Both the position numbers and the translations under genes were made by a program. The notes beneath the pieces are model-generated. The model had not been told where the DNA came from. It was given only the letters and a program-made list of their open reading frames with translations, and did not search any database. Shown here in pieces: positions 50,397-58,492 of a DNA stretch of 64,000 nucleotides (within the stretch, counting starts at the first letter, position 1; every line of letters begins with the position of its first letter). The DNA is taken from assembly GCF_014268805.2 (NCBI RefSeq), contig NZ_JABWRF020000003.1, forward strand, positions 726,690-790,689, read 5' to 3'. Source of the DNA: Pseudomonas farsensis (GTDB taxonomy: Bacteria; Pseudomonadota; Gammaproteobacteria; Pseudomonadales; Pseudomonadaceae).

Positions 50397-51408
50397 CAAC
50401 CGAGCCGTTACCGCCAAGCTGAGCCGTGTCGACAAAGCGGCTATCCTCCTGCTCTCGCTTGGCGAGACCGATGCCGCACAGGTGCTGCGTCACATGGGCC
50501 CCAAGGAAGTGCAGCGGGTCGGTGTGGCCATGGCGCAGATGGGCAACGTCCATCGCGAGCAGGTCGAGCAGGTCATGAGCGAGTTCGTCGAGATCGTCGG
50601 CGACCAGACCAGCCTGGGCGTGGGCTCCGACAGCTACATCCGCAAGATGCTCAGCCAGGCGCTGGGCGAAGACAAGGCCAACGGCCTGATCGACCGCATT
50701 CTGCTCGGTGGCAATACCAGCGGCCTGGATAGCCTGAAGTGGATGGAGCCGCGTGCCGTGGCTGACGTGATCCGCTTCGAGCACCCGCAGATCCAGGCGA
50801 TCGTGGTCGCCTACCTCGACCCCGACCAGGCCGGTGAAGTGCTGAGCAACTTCGACCATAAAGTGCGCCTGGACATCGTGCTGCGCGTATCGTCGTTGAA
50901 CACCGTACAACCTGCGGCGCTCAAAGAGCTCAACCAGATCCTCGAGAAGCAGTTCTCGGGCAACTCCAACGCGGCCCGTACCACGCTGGGCGGTATCAAG
51001 CGCGCTGCCGACATCATGAACTTCCTCGACAGCTCCGTCGAAGGTGCACTGATGGATTCGATCCGCGAGATCGACAGCGAGCTGTCCGAGCAGATCGAAG
51101 ACTTGATGTTCGTCTTCAACAACCTGGCCGACGTCGACGACCGGGGTATCCAGGCGCTGCTGCGGGAGGTGTCCTCGGATGTGCTGGTGGTGTCGCTCAA
51201 AGGTGCCGACGAGCGGGTCAAGGACAAGGTCTTCAAGAACATGTCCAAGCGTGCCTCGGAACTGCTGCGCGACGACCTCGAAGCCAAGGGCCCGGTGCGC
51301 GTCAGCGACGTGGAAACGGCGCAGAAAGAAATCCTCACCATCGCCCGCCGCATGGCCGAGGCCGGCGAGATCGTGCTCGGCGGCAAAGGCGCCGAGGAAA
51401 TGATTTAA
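50389..51408 (+). CDS. fliG: Flagellar motor switch protein FliG
   Basis: This 339-residue C-ring protein touches the stator and converts ion flow into torque. The N-terminal FliF-binding region (DKAAILLLSLGETDAAQVLR), the EHPQ motif of the middle domain (FEHPQIQAIVVAYL) and the charged torque helix region (RGIQALLREVSSDVLVVSLK) are all clear. It starts inside the end of fliF. A 173-bp repeat-rich gap follows before fliH. Confidence 0.97.
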   Translation: MSDNRAVTAKLSRVDKAAILLLSLGETDAAQVLRHMGPKEVQRVGVAMAQMGNVHREQVEQVMSEFVEIVGDQTSLGVGSDSYIRKMLSQALGEDKANGLIDRILLGGNTSGLDSLKWMEPRAVADVIRFEHPQIQAIVVAYLDPDQAGEVLSNFDHKVRLDIVLRVSSLNTVQPAALKELNQILEKQFSGNSNAARTTLGGIKRAADIMNFLDSSVEGALMDSIREIDSELSEQIEDLMFVFNNLADVDDRGIQALLREVSSDVLVVSLKGADERVKDKVFKNMSKRASELLRDDLEAKGPVRVSDVETAQKEILTIARRMAEAGEIVLGGKGAEEMI

Positions 51409-51565
51409 GCTGCAAGCTTCGAACTGCAAGCTGCAAGTGGAAGCGGGCCTGCGATAGGTGCTTGTCCTTGTGGCTTGACGCTCGAAGCTTGTGATTCAAG
51501 AGGCAAGCTGCAATAAGCGCCGCGAACGCGGGCCTGCTTTTACTTGCAGCTTGAAGCTTGCAGCT
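51407..51565. repeat. AAGCTGCAAGCT-type inverted repeat between fliG and fliH
   Basis: AAGCTGCAAGCTTCGAACTG followed by CAAGCTGCAAGT (51407-51438) is mirrored by ACTTGCAGCTTGAAGCTTGC plus AGCT (51542-51565). Partial copies lie between them. The left arm begins in the fliG stop codon and the right arm ends 16 bp before the fliH start. It can fold into a large stem-loop inside the operon. Confidence 0.8.
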
Positions 51566-51581
51566 AACGAGGCTTTTCAGT

Positions 51582-52361
51582 ATGTCCACCACCGTCCATC
51601 CCAGCGATCTGATACGCGCCCGTGACCTTGAGGGCGTCGATGTCTGGGCGCTCCCAAGCTTCGACCCGGCGCCGCCGCCGGAGCCTGAACCTGAGCCCGA
51701 GATCGTCGAGGAAGTCGAAGAAGTCCCGCTGGATGAAGTCCAGCCATTGACCCTTGAAGAGCTCGAAGCGATCCGCCAGGAGGCCTACAACGAAGGCTTT
51801 GCCACGGGCGAGCGCGAAGGTTTTCACAGCACTCAGATCAAGGTGCGCCAGGAGGCCGAAGTGGCCCTGGCAGCCAAGCTGGCCAGCCTTGAACAACTGA
51901 TGACGCACCTGCTCGAACCGATTGCCGAGCAGGACACGCAGATCGAAAAAGGCCTGGTGCACCTGGTCGCCAATATGGCGCGCCAGGTGATAGGCCGCGA
52001 GCTGCGCGGCGACTCCAGCCAGGTCACCCACGTGCTGCGTGAAGCGCTGAAGTTGCTGCCCATGGGCGCCGAGAACATTCGCATCCACCTCAACCCGCAG
52101 GATTTCGAGCTGGCCAAGGCCCTGCGCGAACGCCACGAAGAGAACTGGAAGCTGCTCGAAGACGAAGCCCTGCTGCCCGGCGGCTGCCGCATCGAGACTG
52201 CCCACAGCCGTATCGATGCGACCATGGAAACGCGCATCGAGAAGGCGGTTGCGCAGTTGTTCGACCAGTCCCACGATCAGGCGCTGCACCCTTCGACACC
52301 TGATATTTCGGTCGACCTGCAGGCCCCCGCGGCCCCGGTGGAGCCCACCGATGCGCCTTGA
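51582..52361 (+). CDS. fliH: Flagellar ATPase regulator FliH
   Basis: This 259-residue stator of the export ATPase holds FliI and links it to the C ring. It has an acidic, Pro-rich N-terminus, a helical GxxxG-like region (AYNEGFATGEREGFHSTQIK) and a conserved C-terminal domain (VLREALKLLPMGAENIRIHL). I chose the ATG at 51582, after ACGAGG; an upstream TTG lies within the repeat. Its end overlaps fliI by 11 bp. Confidence 0.92.
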   Translation: MSTTVHPSDLIRARDLEGVDVWALPSFDPAPPPEPEPEPEIVEEVEEVPLDEVQPLTLEELEAIRQEAYNEGFATGEREGFHSTQIKVRQEAEVALAAKLASLEQLMTHLLEPIAEQDTQIEKGLVHLVANMARQVIGRELRGDSSQVTHVLREALKLLPMGAENIRIHLNPQDFELAKALRERHEENWKLLEDEALLPGGCRIETAHSRIDATMETRIEKAVAQLFDQSHDQALHPSTPDISVDLQAPAAPVEPTDAP

Positions 52362-53712
52362 GCGGACCAGCTTCGGCAAGCGTCTTGAGGGTTACCAGGA
52401 CGCGGTGAAGCTGCCTGCCAAGCCGGTGGTCGAAGGCCGTCTGCTGCGCATGGTCGGCCTCACCCTTGAGGCCGAGGGGCTGCGCGCCGCTGTGGGCGGT
52501 CGCTGCATGGTGATCAACGACGACAGCTATCACCCGGTACAGGTTGAAGCTGAGGTGATGGGCTTTGCCGGTAACAAAGTGTTCCTGATGCCGGTCGGCA
52601 GCATTGCCGGCATTGCCCCAGGGGCGCGGGTGGTGCCGCTGGATGACAGCGGCCGCCTGCCCATGGGCATGAGCATGCTCGGCCGGGTGCTCGACGGCGC
52701 CGGCCGTGCCCTGGATGGCAAGGGCGGCATGAAGGCCGAAGACTGGGTGCCGATGGACGGGCCGGTAATCAACCCGCTCAACCGCGACCCGATCAGCCAG
52801 CCGCTGGACGTTGGCATTCGCAGCATCAATGGCCTGTTGACCGTCGGCCGTGGCCAGCGTCTGGGCCTGTTCGCCGGTACCGGTGTGGGTAAGTCAGTGC
52901 TGCTGGGCATGATGACCCGCTTTACCGAAGCCGAGATCATTGTGGTCGGGCTGATCGGTGAGCGGGGCCGCGAGGTCAAGGAGTTCATCGAGCACATCCT
53001 CGGCGAGGAAGGGCTCAAACGTTCGGTGGTGGTGGCTTCGCCTGCTGACGATGCGCCTTTGATGCGCTTGCGGGCAGCGATGTACTGCACGCGGATTGCT
53101 GAATACTTCCGCGACAAGGGCAAGAATGTCCTGTTGCTGATGGACTCGCTGACCCGTTTTGCCCAGGCCCAGCGTGAAATCGCCCTGGCCATCGGCGAGC
53201 CGCCGGCCACGCGTGGCTACCCGCCTTCAGTGTTCGCCAAGCTGCCCAAGCTGGTCGAGCGCGCCGGTAACGGCGAGGCCGGTGGCGGGTCGATTACGGC
53301 CTTCTATACCGTGCTCTCCGAAGGGGACGACCAGCAGGACCCCATCGCCGACTCGGCGCGAGGCGTGCTGGACGGCCACTTCGTGCTGTCGCGGCGCTTG
53401 GCCGAAGAGGGTCACTACCCAGCCATCGATATCGAAGCGTCGATCAGCCGGGTAATGCCGCAGGTGGTCGATGCTGGCCATCTGCGCCAGGCGCAGAAAC
53501 TCAAGCAGCTGTGGTCGCGCCTGTCGCAGAGCCGCGACCTGATCAGCGTCGGCGCCTATGTAGCTGGCGGCGATCCTGAGACCGACCTTGCCATCGCCTT
53601 GCAGTCACGCATGGTCGATTATCTGCGCCAGGGGCTCGATGAAAATGTGTCGATGACACAGAGCCGCACCGAGCTTGAGGCGATCTTCACGCCTCCAGGC
53701 ACAGGCCGCTAA
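52351..53712 (+). CDS. fliI: Flagellar export ATPase FliI
   Basis: This 453-residue F1-beta-like ATPase unfolds and delivers export substrates. It has the Walker A LFAGTGVGKSVLL, Walker B LLLMDSLTRFAQAQREIA and the catalytic segment GEPPATRGYPPSVFAKLPKL. I chose the ATG at 52351 because the family N-terminus MRLERTSFGKRLEGY begins there; the longer frame runs through fliH out of phase. It is followed closely by fliJ. Confidence 0.97.
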   Translation: MRLERTSFGKRLEGYQDAVKLPAKPVVEGRLLRMVGLTLEAEGLRAAVGGRCMVINDDSYHPVQVEAEVMGFAGNKVFLMPVGSIAGIAPGARVVPLDDSGRLPMGMSMLGRVLDGAGRALDGKGGMKAEDWVPMDGPVINPLNRDPISQPLDVGIRSINGLLTVGRGQRLGLFAGTGVGKSVLLGMMTRFTEAEIIVVGLIGERGREVKEFIEHILGEEGLKRSVVVASPADDAPLMRLRAAMYCTRIAEYFRDKGKNVLLLMDSLTRFAQAQREIALAIGEPPATRGYPPSVFAKLPKLVERAGNGEAGGGSITAFYTVLSEGDDQQDPIADSARGVLDGHFVLSRRLAEEGHYPAIDIEASISRVMPQVVDAGHLRQAQKLKQLWSRLSQSRDLISVGAYVAGGDPETDLAIALQSRMVDYLRQGLDENVSMTQSRTELEAIFTPPGTGR

Positions 53713-53715
53713 ACC

Positions 53716-54168
53716 ATGGCCCAGCCAAGTCGCGCTGCGCGCCTGGCGCCAGTGGTGCAAATGGCTGAGGAGGCCGAGCGCAAGGCTGCGCAGCGCCTGG
53801 GGCACTTTCAGCAGCAGGTGGCCCAGGCGCAAGCCAAGCTCAAAGAGCTGGAAAGCTTTCGCGAAGGCTACCAGGCGCAGTGGATCGACCGAGGCGGGCA
53901 GGGCGTAAACGGCAACTGGCTGGTCAACTACCAGCGCTTTCTTGGCCAGCTCGAGACGGCTATGACCCAGCAGCGCCAGAGCATGGCCTGGCACCAGAAC
54001 AACCTCAACAACGCCCGTGGCACCTGGCAGCAGGCGTACGCCAAGGTCGAGGGCTTGCGCAAGCTGGTGCAGCGCTACATGGACGAAGCCCGCCGCGCCG
54101 AAGACAAGCGCGAGCAGCGCCTGCTCGACGAGCTGTCGCAGCGCCTGCCAAGGCAAAGCCCCCTGTAG
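53716..54168 (+). CDS. fliJ: Flagellar export protein FliJ
   Basis: This 150-residue coiled-coil protein acts as the rotor-like stalk of FliI and recycles chaperones. Long heptad helices fill the sequence (RAARLAPVVQMAEEAERKAA, QQRQSMAWHQNNLNNARGTW). It lies four bases after fliI. The TAG stop falls inside the first bases of a REP element (CCC CTG TAG GAG). The C-terminal residues therefore directly abut the repeat. Confidence 0.92.
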   Translation: MAQPSRAARLAPVVQMAEEAERKAAQRLGHFQQQVAQAQAKLKELESFREGYQAQWIDRGGQGVNGNWLVNYQRFLGQLETAMTQQRQSMAWHQNNLNNARGTWQQAYAKVEGLRKLVQRYMDEARRAEDKREQRLLDELSQRLPRQSPL

Positions 54169-54277
54169 GAGCGGCCTTGTGTCGCGAAAGGGCTGCGTAG
54201 CGGCCCCAGGATCTCGGCTTTATTCAAAAATGCTGGGGCCGCTACGCAGCCCTTTCGCGACGCAAGGCCGCTCCTAC
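54165..54277. repeat. REPIN abutting the fliJ stop
   Basis: Inverted arms starting GTAGGAGCGGCCTTGTGTCG and ending in the complementary GCTCCTAC lie at the two ends of a 113-bp element. The arms differ at one base (TGTCG against CGTCG). It separates fliJ from the hsbA-hsbR-hptB unit. Confidence 0.9.
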
Positions 54278-54370
54278 AAGGTGCGCGCGGTGGTGGCAAC
54301 CTTGCAGCCCGGGGCGCGCACTGCTAAACCTTTCTAAGCTGCATTCGCCATCATCGAAGGAATCGCTCGC

Positions 54371-54676
54371 ATGGCAGTGGAATCCGTTTTTTCGCAGGAA
54401 GGGAAGAAACTCACGATCAAGATCAAGGGCCGCTTTGACTTCGGCAAGCATCAGGAATTCAGAGATGCCTATGAACGTCAGCATCCTGTGCTGGATTCGG
54501 TGGTGGTAGACCTGAAGGAAGCCACCTATCTCGACAGTTCTGCGCTGGGTATGCTGCTGTTGCTGCGCGATCACGTCGGTGGCGATGACTCCGACATCCG
54601 CCTGGTGCACGCCAGTGATGATGTGCGCAAGGTCCTTGCCATCTCCAACTTCGACAAACTGTTCGATATCAGTTGA
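54371..54676 (+). CDS. hsbA: STAS-domain anti-sigma factor antagonist HsbA
   Basis: This 101-residue STAS protein has the phosphorylatable-Ser motif YLDSSALGML (residues 54-62, Ser56/57). In P. aeruginosa, HsbA binds FlgM when unphosphorylated and the diguanylate cyclase HsbD when phosphorylated, switching between swimming and biofilm. Its stop overlaps the possible TTG start of hsbR, so they are coupled. GAAGGAATC precedes the ATG. Confidence 0.88.
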   Translation: MAVESVFSQEGKKLTIKIKGRFDFGKHQEFRDAYERQHPVLDSVVVDLKEATYLDSSALGMLLLLRDHVGGDDSDIRLVHASDDVRKVLAISNFDKLFDIS

Positions 54677-54684
54677 GCGCCCTC

Positions 54685-56376
54685 ATGCCTGCCAACCAGG
54701 CGTTGCGTGTGTTGATCGCTGAGGACGGCGCTGCCGACCGTCTGCTGCTGGCGCAGATCGTGCGCCGCCAGGGGCATGAGGTGTGTACCGCCGAGGATGG
54801 CGCGCAGGCGGTGCAGCTGTTCATGCAGCAGCGCCCGCAGATCGTCTTGCTCGACGCGCTGATGCCGGTGATGGACGGCTTCGAGGCCGCCCGGCAGATC
54901 AAGGCGTTGGCTGGCGAAGCGCTGGTGCCGATCATCTTCCTCACCTCGCTCAACGAAGAGCAGGGGCTGGTGCGTTGCCTGGAGGCAGGCGGCGACGATT
55001 TCATGGCCAAACCCTACAGCCCGGTCATTCTGGCGGCGAAAATCCGCGCCATGGACCGCTTGCGGCGGCTGCAGGCGACGGTGCTTGAGCAGCGCGACCA
55101 GATTACCCGCCATCACCACCACCTGCTCAACGAACAGCGTGTGGCCAAGGCGGTGTTCGACAAGGTCGCCCACTCCGGTTGCCTCAACGCGCCAAATATC
55201 CGTTACCTGCAATCGCCCTATGCGCTGTTCAATGGCGATCTGCTGCTGGCCGCCTACGCCCCTAACGGCGACATGCACCTGCTGCTTGGTGACTTCACTG
55301 GCCATGGCTTGCCGGCTGCGGTTGGCGCCATGCCCTTGGCTGAAGTGTTCTATGGCATGACCGCCAAGGGTTACGGCCTGGTCGAGACGCTGCGTGAAAT
55401 GAACGCCAAGCTCAAGCGCATCTTGCCGGTGGACATGTTTTGCTGCGCACTGCTGCTTAACCTGAGCTTCCAGCGCGGCACGGTGGAGGTGTGGAGCGGC
55501 GGCATGCCCGACGGCTACCGCTTGTCAGCGGCGGGTGAGGTGCTGGGCGTGCTGGCCTCGCGCCACCTGCCGTTGGGGATTCTGCCGCCGGAGCGGTTCG
55601 ACGATTCAACCTGCGTGCTGCCGCTGGCGGAAGGTGAGCGCCTGCTGCTGTTGTCTGACGGGGTGGTCGACAGCGGCGATGCTCAGGAGCGGCTGTTTGG
55701 CGAGCAACGCCTGCATCAGGTACTTGCGGCAAATCGGGAGCCTGCGCAGTTGTTCGATGAGCTGATGCAGGCGCTGGCACGCTTTGGCGGCCAGGCGCGG
55801 GATGATATCAGCCTGTGCGATGTGCGCATGCTCGGCCCGGACGGCGCGGCGGCGCAGGCGGTGGTGTACTCCGACAGCGGTCGTTCAAGCCCCTTGGACT
55901 GGTCGCTGGACTTCGAACTGCGTGGCGACAGCCTGCGCCGTTTCAACCCGGTGCCGTATCTGGTGCAGTTGCTGCAAGAGATTCACGGGCTCAGGCCCAG
56001 TAGTGGCTTGTTGCACAGTGTGCTCAGCGAGTTGTACGCCAATGCCCTTGAGCACGGTGTGCTGGGCCTGGATTCATCGCTCAAACGCGACGCGCAGGGG
56101 TTCTCGGAGTACTATCGCCAGCGCGCCGAGCGCCTGGCCGCCGAAGTGGGCGGTGTGGTGCGCATCGGTCTCAGGGTTGAACCCCATGCCACAGGTGGCC
56201 GTCTGATGATTGAGGTGCGCGACAGCGGCAACGGTTTTGACGTCGCGTCGGTGTTGGCACGCAGCCCGCAGGCCCAAGGCTTCTGCGGGCGGGGGCTGAA
56301 CCTGGTGCAGCGCCTTGCGCACAGTGCCGAGTGGCTTGATGGCGGGCGCCTGGCGCGGGTGGCGGTGCAATGGTAA
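54685..56376 (+). CDS. hsbR: HsbR-like response regulator with phosphatase and kinase domains
   Basis: This 563-residue protein has a receiver (Asp57 in VLLDALMPVMDG, Lys in MAKPYSP) and a PP2C/SpoIIE phosphatase (GDLLLAAYAPNGDMHLLLGD, then FTGHGLPAAVGAMPL). A C-terminal HATPase_c serine-kinase-like domain follows (LHSVLSELYANALEHGVLGL). HsbR controls HsbA phosphorylation under HptB. I favour the ATG at 54685; a TTG at 54673 overlapping the hsbA stop is the alternative. Confidence 0.88.
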   Translation: MPANQALRVLIAEDGAADRLLLAQIVRRQGHEVCTAEDGAQAVQLFMQQRPQIVLLDALMPVMDGFEAARQIKALAGEALVPIIFLTSLNEEQGLVRCLEAGGDDFMAKPYSPVILAAKIRAMDRLRRLQATVLEQRDQITRHHHHLLNEQRVAKAVFDKVAHSGCLNAPNIRYLQSPYALFNGDLLLAAYAPNGDMHLLLGDFTGHGLPAAVGAMPLAEVFYGMTAKGYGLVETLREMNAKLKRILPVDMFCCALLLNLSFQRGTVEVWSGGMPDGYRLSAAGEVLGVLASRHLPLGILPPERFDDSTCVLPLAEGERLLLLSDGVVDSGDAQERLFGEQRLHQVLAANREPAQLFDELMQALARFGGQARDDISLCDVRMLGPDGAAAQAVVYSDSGRSSPLDWSLDFELRGDSLRRFNPVPYLVQLLQEIHGLRPSSGLLHSVLSELYANALEHGVLGLDSSLKRDAQGFSEYYRQRAERLAAEVGGVVRIGLRVEPHATGGRLMIEVRDSGNGFDVASVLARSPQAQGFCGRGLNLVQRLAHSAEWLDGGRLARVAVQW

Positions 56377-56440
56377 AGGGTGGGCCCGGCGGTGGCGCCT
56401 GGCCTTTTGCAATCAGGCTTGATCAGGGAGTGAGCACGTG

Positions 56441-56785
56441 ATGGATGTGCACATAGATCACAAGGTCCTTTGCGACCTGCGCGAGATCATGGAGGACGGC
56501 TACCTGCAGCTACTGGATACCTTCCTGGAAGATTCCGAGCGGCGCTTGAGCCAGCTGCACCAGGCCAAGGACGCAGCCGAGCTTGGCATGGCCGCGCATA
56601 GCTTCAAGGGCAGCAGCTCGAACATGGGCGCTGTTGGCCTGGCAGGGTTGTGCCAGGAACTGGAAGATCGGGTCAGGCAGTTGCCGTTGTATGGCATCGA
56701 GGACCTGATCAACCGGATCGACCTCGAATACCGTGAAGTGCAGCAGTTTTACGGTAGCGAACGGGAACGAATTTCCGCCGGCTGA
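56441..56785 (+). CDS. hptB: Histidine phosphotransfer protein HptB
   Basis: This 114-residue Hpt four-helix bundle has phospho-acceptor His53 in MAAHSFKGSSSNMG. It passes phosphate from hybrid kinases to HsbR. A GTG directly before the ATG is an alternative start; GGGAG lies upstream. It follows hsbR by 64 bp. In P. aeruginosa the three genes lie in reverse order next to flgM-flgA-cheVR rather than between fliJ and fliK. Confidence 0.88.
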   Translation: MDVHIDHKVLCDLREIMEDGYLQLLDTFLEDSERRLSQLHQAKDAAELGMAAHSFKGSSSNMGAVGLAGLCQELEDRVRQLPLYGIEDLINRIDLEYREVQQFYGSERERISAG

Positions 56786-56791
56786 CAAAGC

Positions 56792-56807
56792 TGGCGCGAG
56801 TTTTGCC
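56792..56807 (+). promoter_or_regulatory. Sigma-54 promoter for fliK
   Basis: TGGCGCGAGTTTTGCC keeps GG-N10-GC and TTGC, starting six bases after the hptB stop and 49 bp before fliK. Confidence 0.8.
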
Positions 56808-56855
56808 TGTCTTTACCCAGATGTTTTATCAAGTTTCTGGTGTGGAGACCTTTCA

Positions 56856-58166
56856 ATGCCTGTGGCACCTAACCCATTGTTGCAAGCCGGCCTGCTGAAC
56901 AAGCCTTCGCGCCCGGCGGCAGGCGTTGCCGAAAAACAGCCACAGCCCGCGGCAGACAAGGGCCCAAGCTTTGAAAAAGTGATGGTCAAGCAAGGCCGTG
57001 ACGCGGTCCCTGCGCCTGATGACAAAGTGGCCAAAGGCCCCGCCCAGGCCAGCCCGAAAGACAAACCGGCGGCTGCCGACAACGGCAAGAAAGATGACGC
57101 TGCAACGCCAGCGGTTGCCGATGACGGCAATGCCTTGCCAGTCACGCCGGTTGCCGAGGCAAGCGACGGCGACACTGCGCCATCCCTGGATTCGTCGCTT
57201 GTAGCGGGCCAGGTCACCGACGCCCAGCCCGGCGCGCAGTTGCTTCAGGCCCAGGCCGAAGCCGTCGCCCCGGTGTTGCAGGCGGCAGCCCAACCGGCGG
57301 TGAGCGCCGCAGCGGCAACGCCTGCGCCGGCAGAGTTCGACCCCGAAGCCGACCCATTGGCCGACATGCCGACCTTGCGCCTGGCGCTGGAGCAGACTGC
57401 CCAGGCGCAGGGGACCACCTCTGCGCACGCCGCCAGCGCACGAAGCGAGGCGACTGCCCAGCAGCCAACCGACCCGAACGCGGCAGCCGTCAATACCTTG
57501 GCGAACCTCGTGCAGAAGGGTGAGGCCGAGCCTGGCAGTTCCGAGCGTGGTGACAAAGCCTTTGCCGGGCTGCTCGACGATGGCCTCAAGGATCTCAAGA
57601 ACGCCAGCAGCGACACCCGCGTGGACGATTTCGCCAATCGCCTGGCGAGCCTGACCCAGGCAGCCACCGCCAAGACCGCCAATGCCGTGCCGGTGACCCC
57701 AAGCCCCTTGCAGCAGCCGCTGTCGATGAACCAGGGTGGGTGGACCGAGGGCCTGGTCAACCGGGTCATGTACCTGTCCAGCCAGAACCTCAAGTCGGCT
57801 GATATCCAGTTGGAGCCCGCCGAACTTGGGCGCCTGGACATCCGCGTCAACGTTGCGGCGGACCAATCCACGCAGATCCACTTTGTCAGTGGCCACGCCG
57901 GCGTGCGCGATGCCCTCGACAGCCAGGCCCACCGCCTGCGTGAACTGTTCGCCCAGCAGGGCCTGGCGCAACCGGATGTCAGCGTTGCCGACCAATCCCG
58001 TGAGCAACAGCAGCAGCAGGCCCAGCAGGGCGGCTCGAACCTCTCCGGCGTTGCCGCGCGCCGCGCCGCCAATGGTGCAGGCGAGGGCGAAAATGTGGCC
58101 GACGCCACACAGCCGGTCGAGCAGCAGGTGGTGATTGGCGACAGCGCGGTCGATTACTACGCCTGA
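56856..58166 (+). CDS. fliK: Flagellar hook-length control protein FliK
   Basis: This 436-residue secreted ruler switches export from hook to filament subunits. The long N-terminal part is Ala/Pro/Gln-rich and low in complexity, typical of FliK. The conserved C-terminal switch domain is seen (LKSADIQLEPAELGRLDIRV, then HFVSGHAGVRDALDSQAHRL). I chose the ATG at 56856, after GGAG; the longer frame starts in hptB. It is followed by a tandem REPIN. Confidence 0.92.
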   Translation: MPVAPNPLLQAGLLNKPSRPAAGVAEKQPQPAADKGPSFEKVMVKQGRDAVPAPDDKVAKGPAQASPKDKPAAADNGKKDDAATPAVADDGNALPVTPVAEASDGDTAPSLDSSLVAGQVTDAQPGAQLLQAQAEAVAPVLQAAAQPAVSAAAATPAPAEFDPEADPLADMPTLRLALEQTAQAQGTTSAHAASARSEATAQQPTDPNAAAVNTLANLVQKGEAEPGSSERGDKAFAGLLDDGLKDLKNASSDTRVDDFANRLASLTQAATAKTANAVPVTPSPLQQPLSMNQGGWTEGLVNRVMYLSSQNLKSADIQLEPAELGRLDIRVNVAADQSTQIHFVSGHAGVRDALDSQAHRLRELFAQQGLAQPDVSVADQSREQQQQQAQQGGSNLSGVAARRAANGAGEGENVADATQPVEQQVVIGDSAVDYYA

Positions 58167-58185
58167 TCGATGGTTTTGTACAGTC

Positions 58186-58385
58186 TTGTTCCGGCCTCAT
58201 CGCAGGCTGTCGCCAGCTCCCACAGGAGTCTGTAGTCAGACCTCGATGTTGCGGCAGGTCGCGGTCTCTGTGGGAGCTGGCGATAGCCGCTGTCGCCAGC
58301 TCCCACAGGAGTCTGTGGTCAGACCTCGATGTTGCGGCAGGTCGCGGTCTCTGTGGGAGCTGGCGATAGCCTGCGATGGGGCCAG
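58186..58385. repeat. Tandemly duplicated REPIN between fliK and fliL
   Basis: An 83-bp unit (58206-58288) is repeated head to tail at 58289-58371 with one base change (TGTAGTC against TGTGGTC). Each unit holds an inverted pair of the GCCAGCTCCCAC family. The flanks complete the outer REP arms. The stretch 58167-58492 has no gene; the fliL promoter follows the repeats. Confidence 0.9.
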
Positions 58386-58427
58386 TTCAGGCCTGCGCAG
58401 AACTGTGATCCCACGCTCGGACAAATC

Positions 58428-58443
58428 TGGCATAACACTTGCT
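58428..58443 (+). promoter_or_regulatory. Sigma-54 promoter for fliLMNOPQR-flhB
   Basis: TGGCATAACACTTGCT keeps GG-N10-GC and TTGCT, 50 bp upstream of fliL. Eight genes follow without gaps large enough for another promoter. Confidence 0.87.
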
Positions 58444-58492
58444 CAAGCCTCGTCATCCTCTTTGAAACCCTGATGGACGACGGATTATTGGC

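Noticed and set aside
58206..58371. Possible CRISPR-like array
   Set aside because: Only two directly adjacent 83-bp copies with internal inverted arms and no spacers. These are REP elements, and no cas gene is present.
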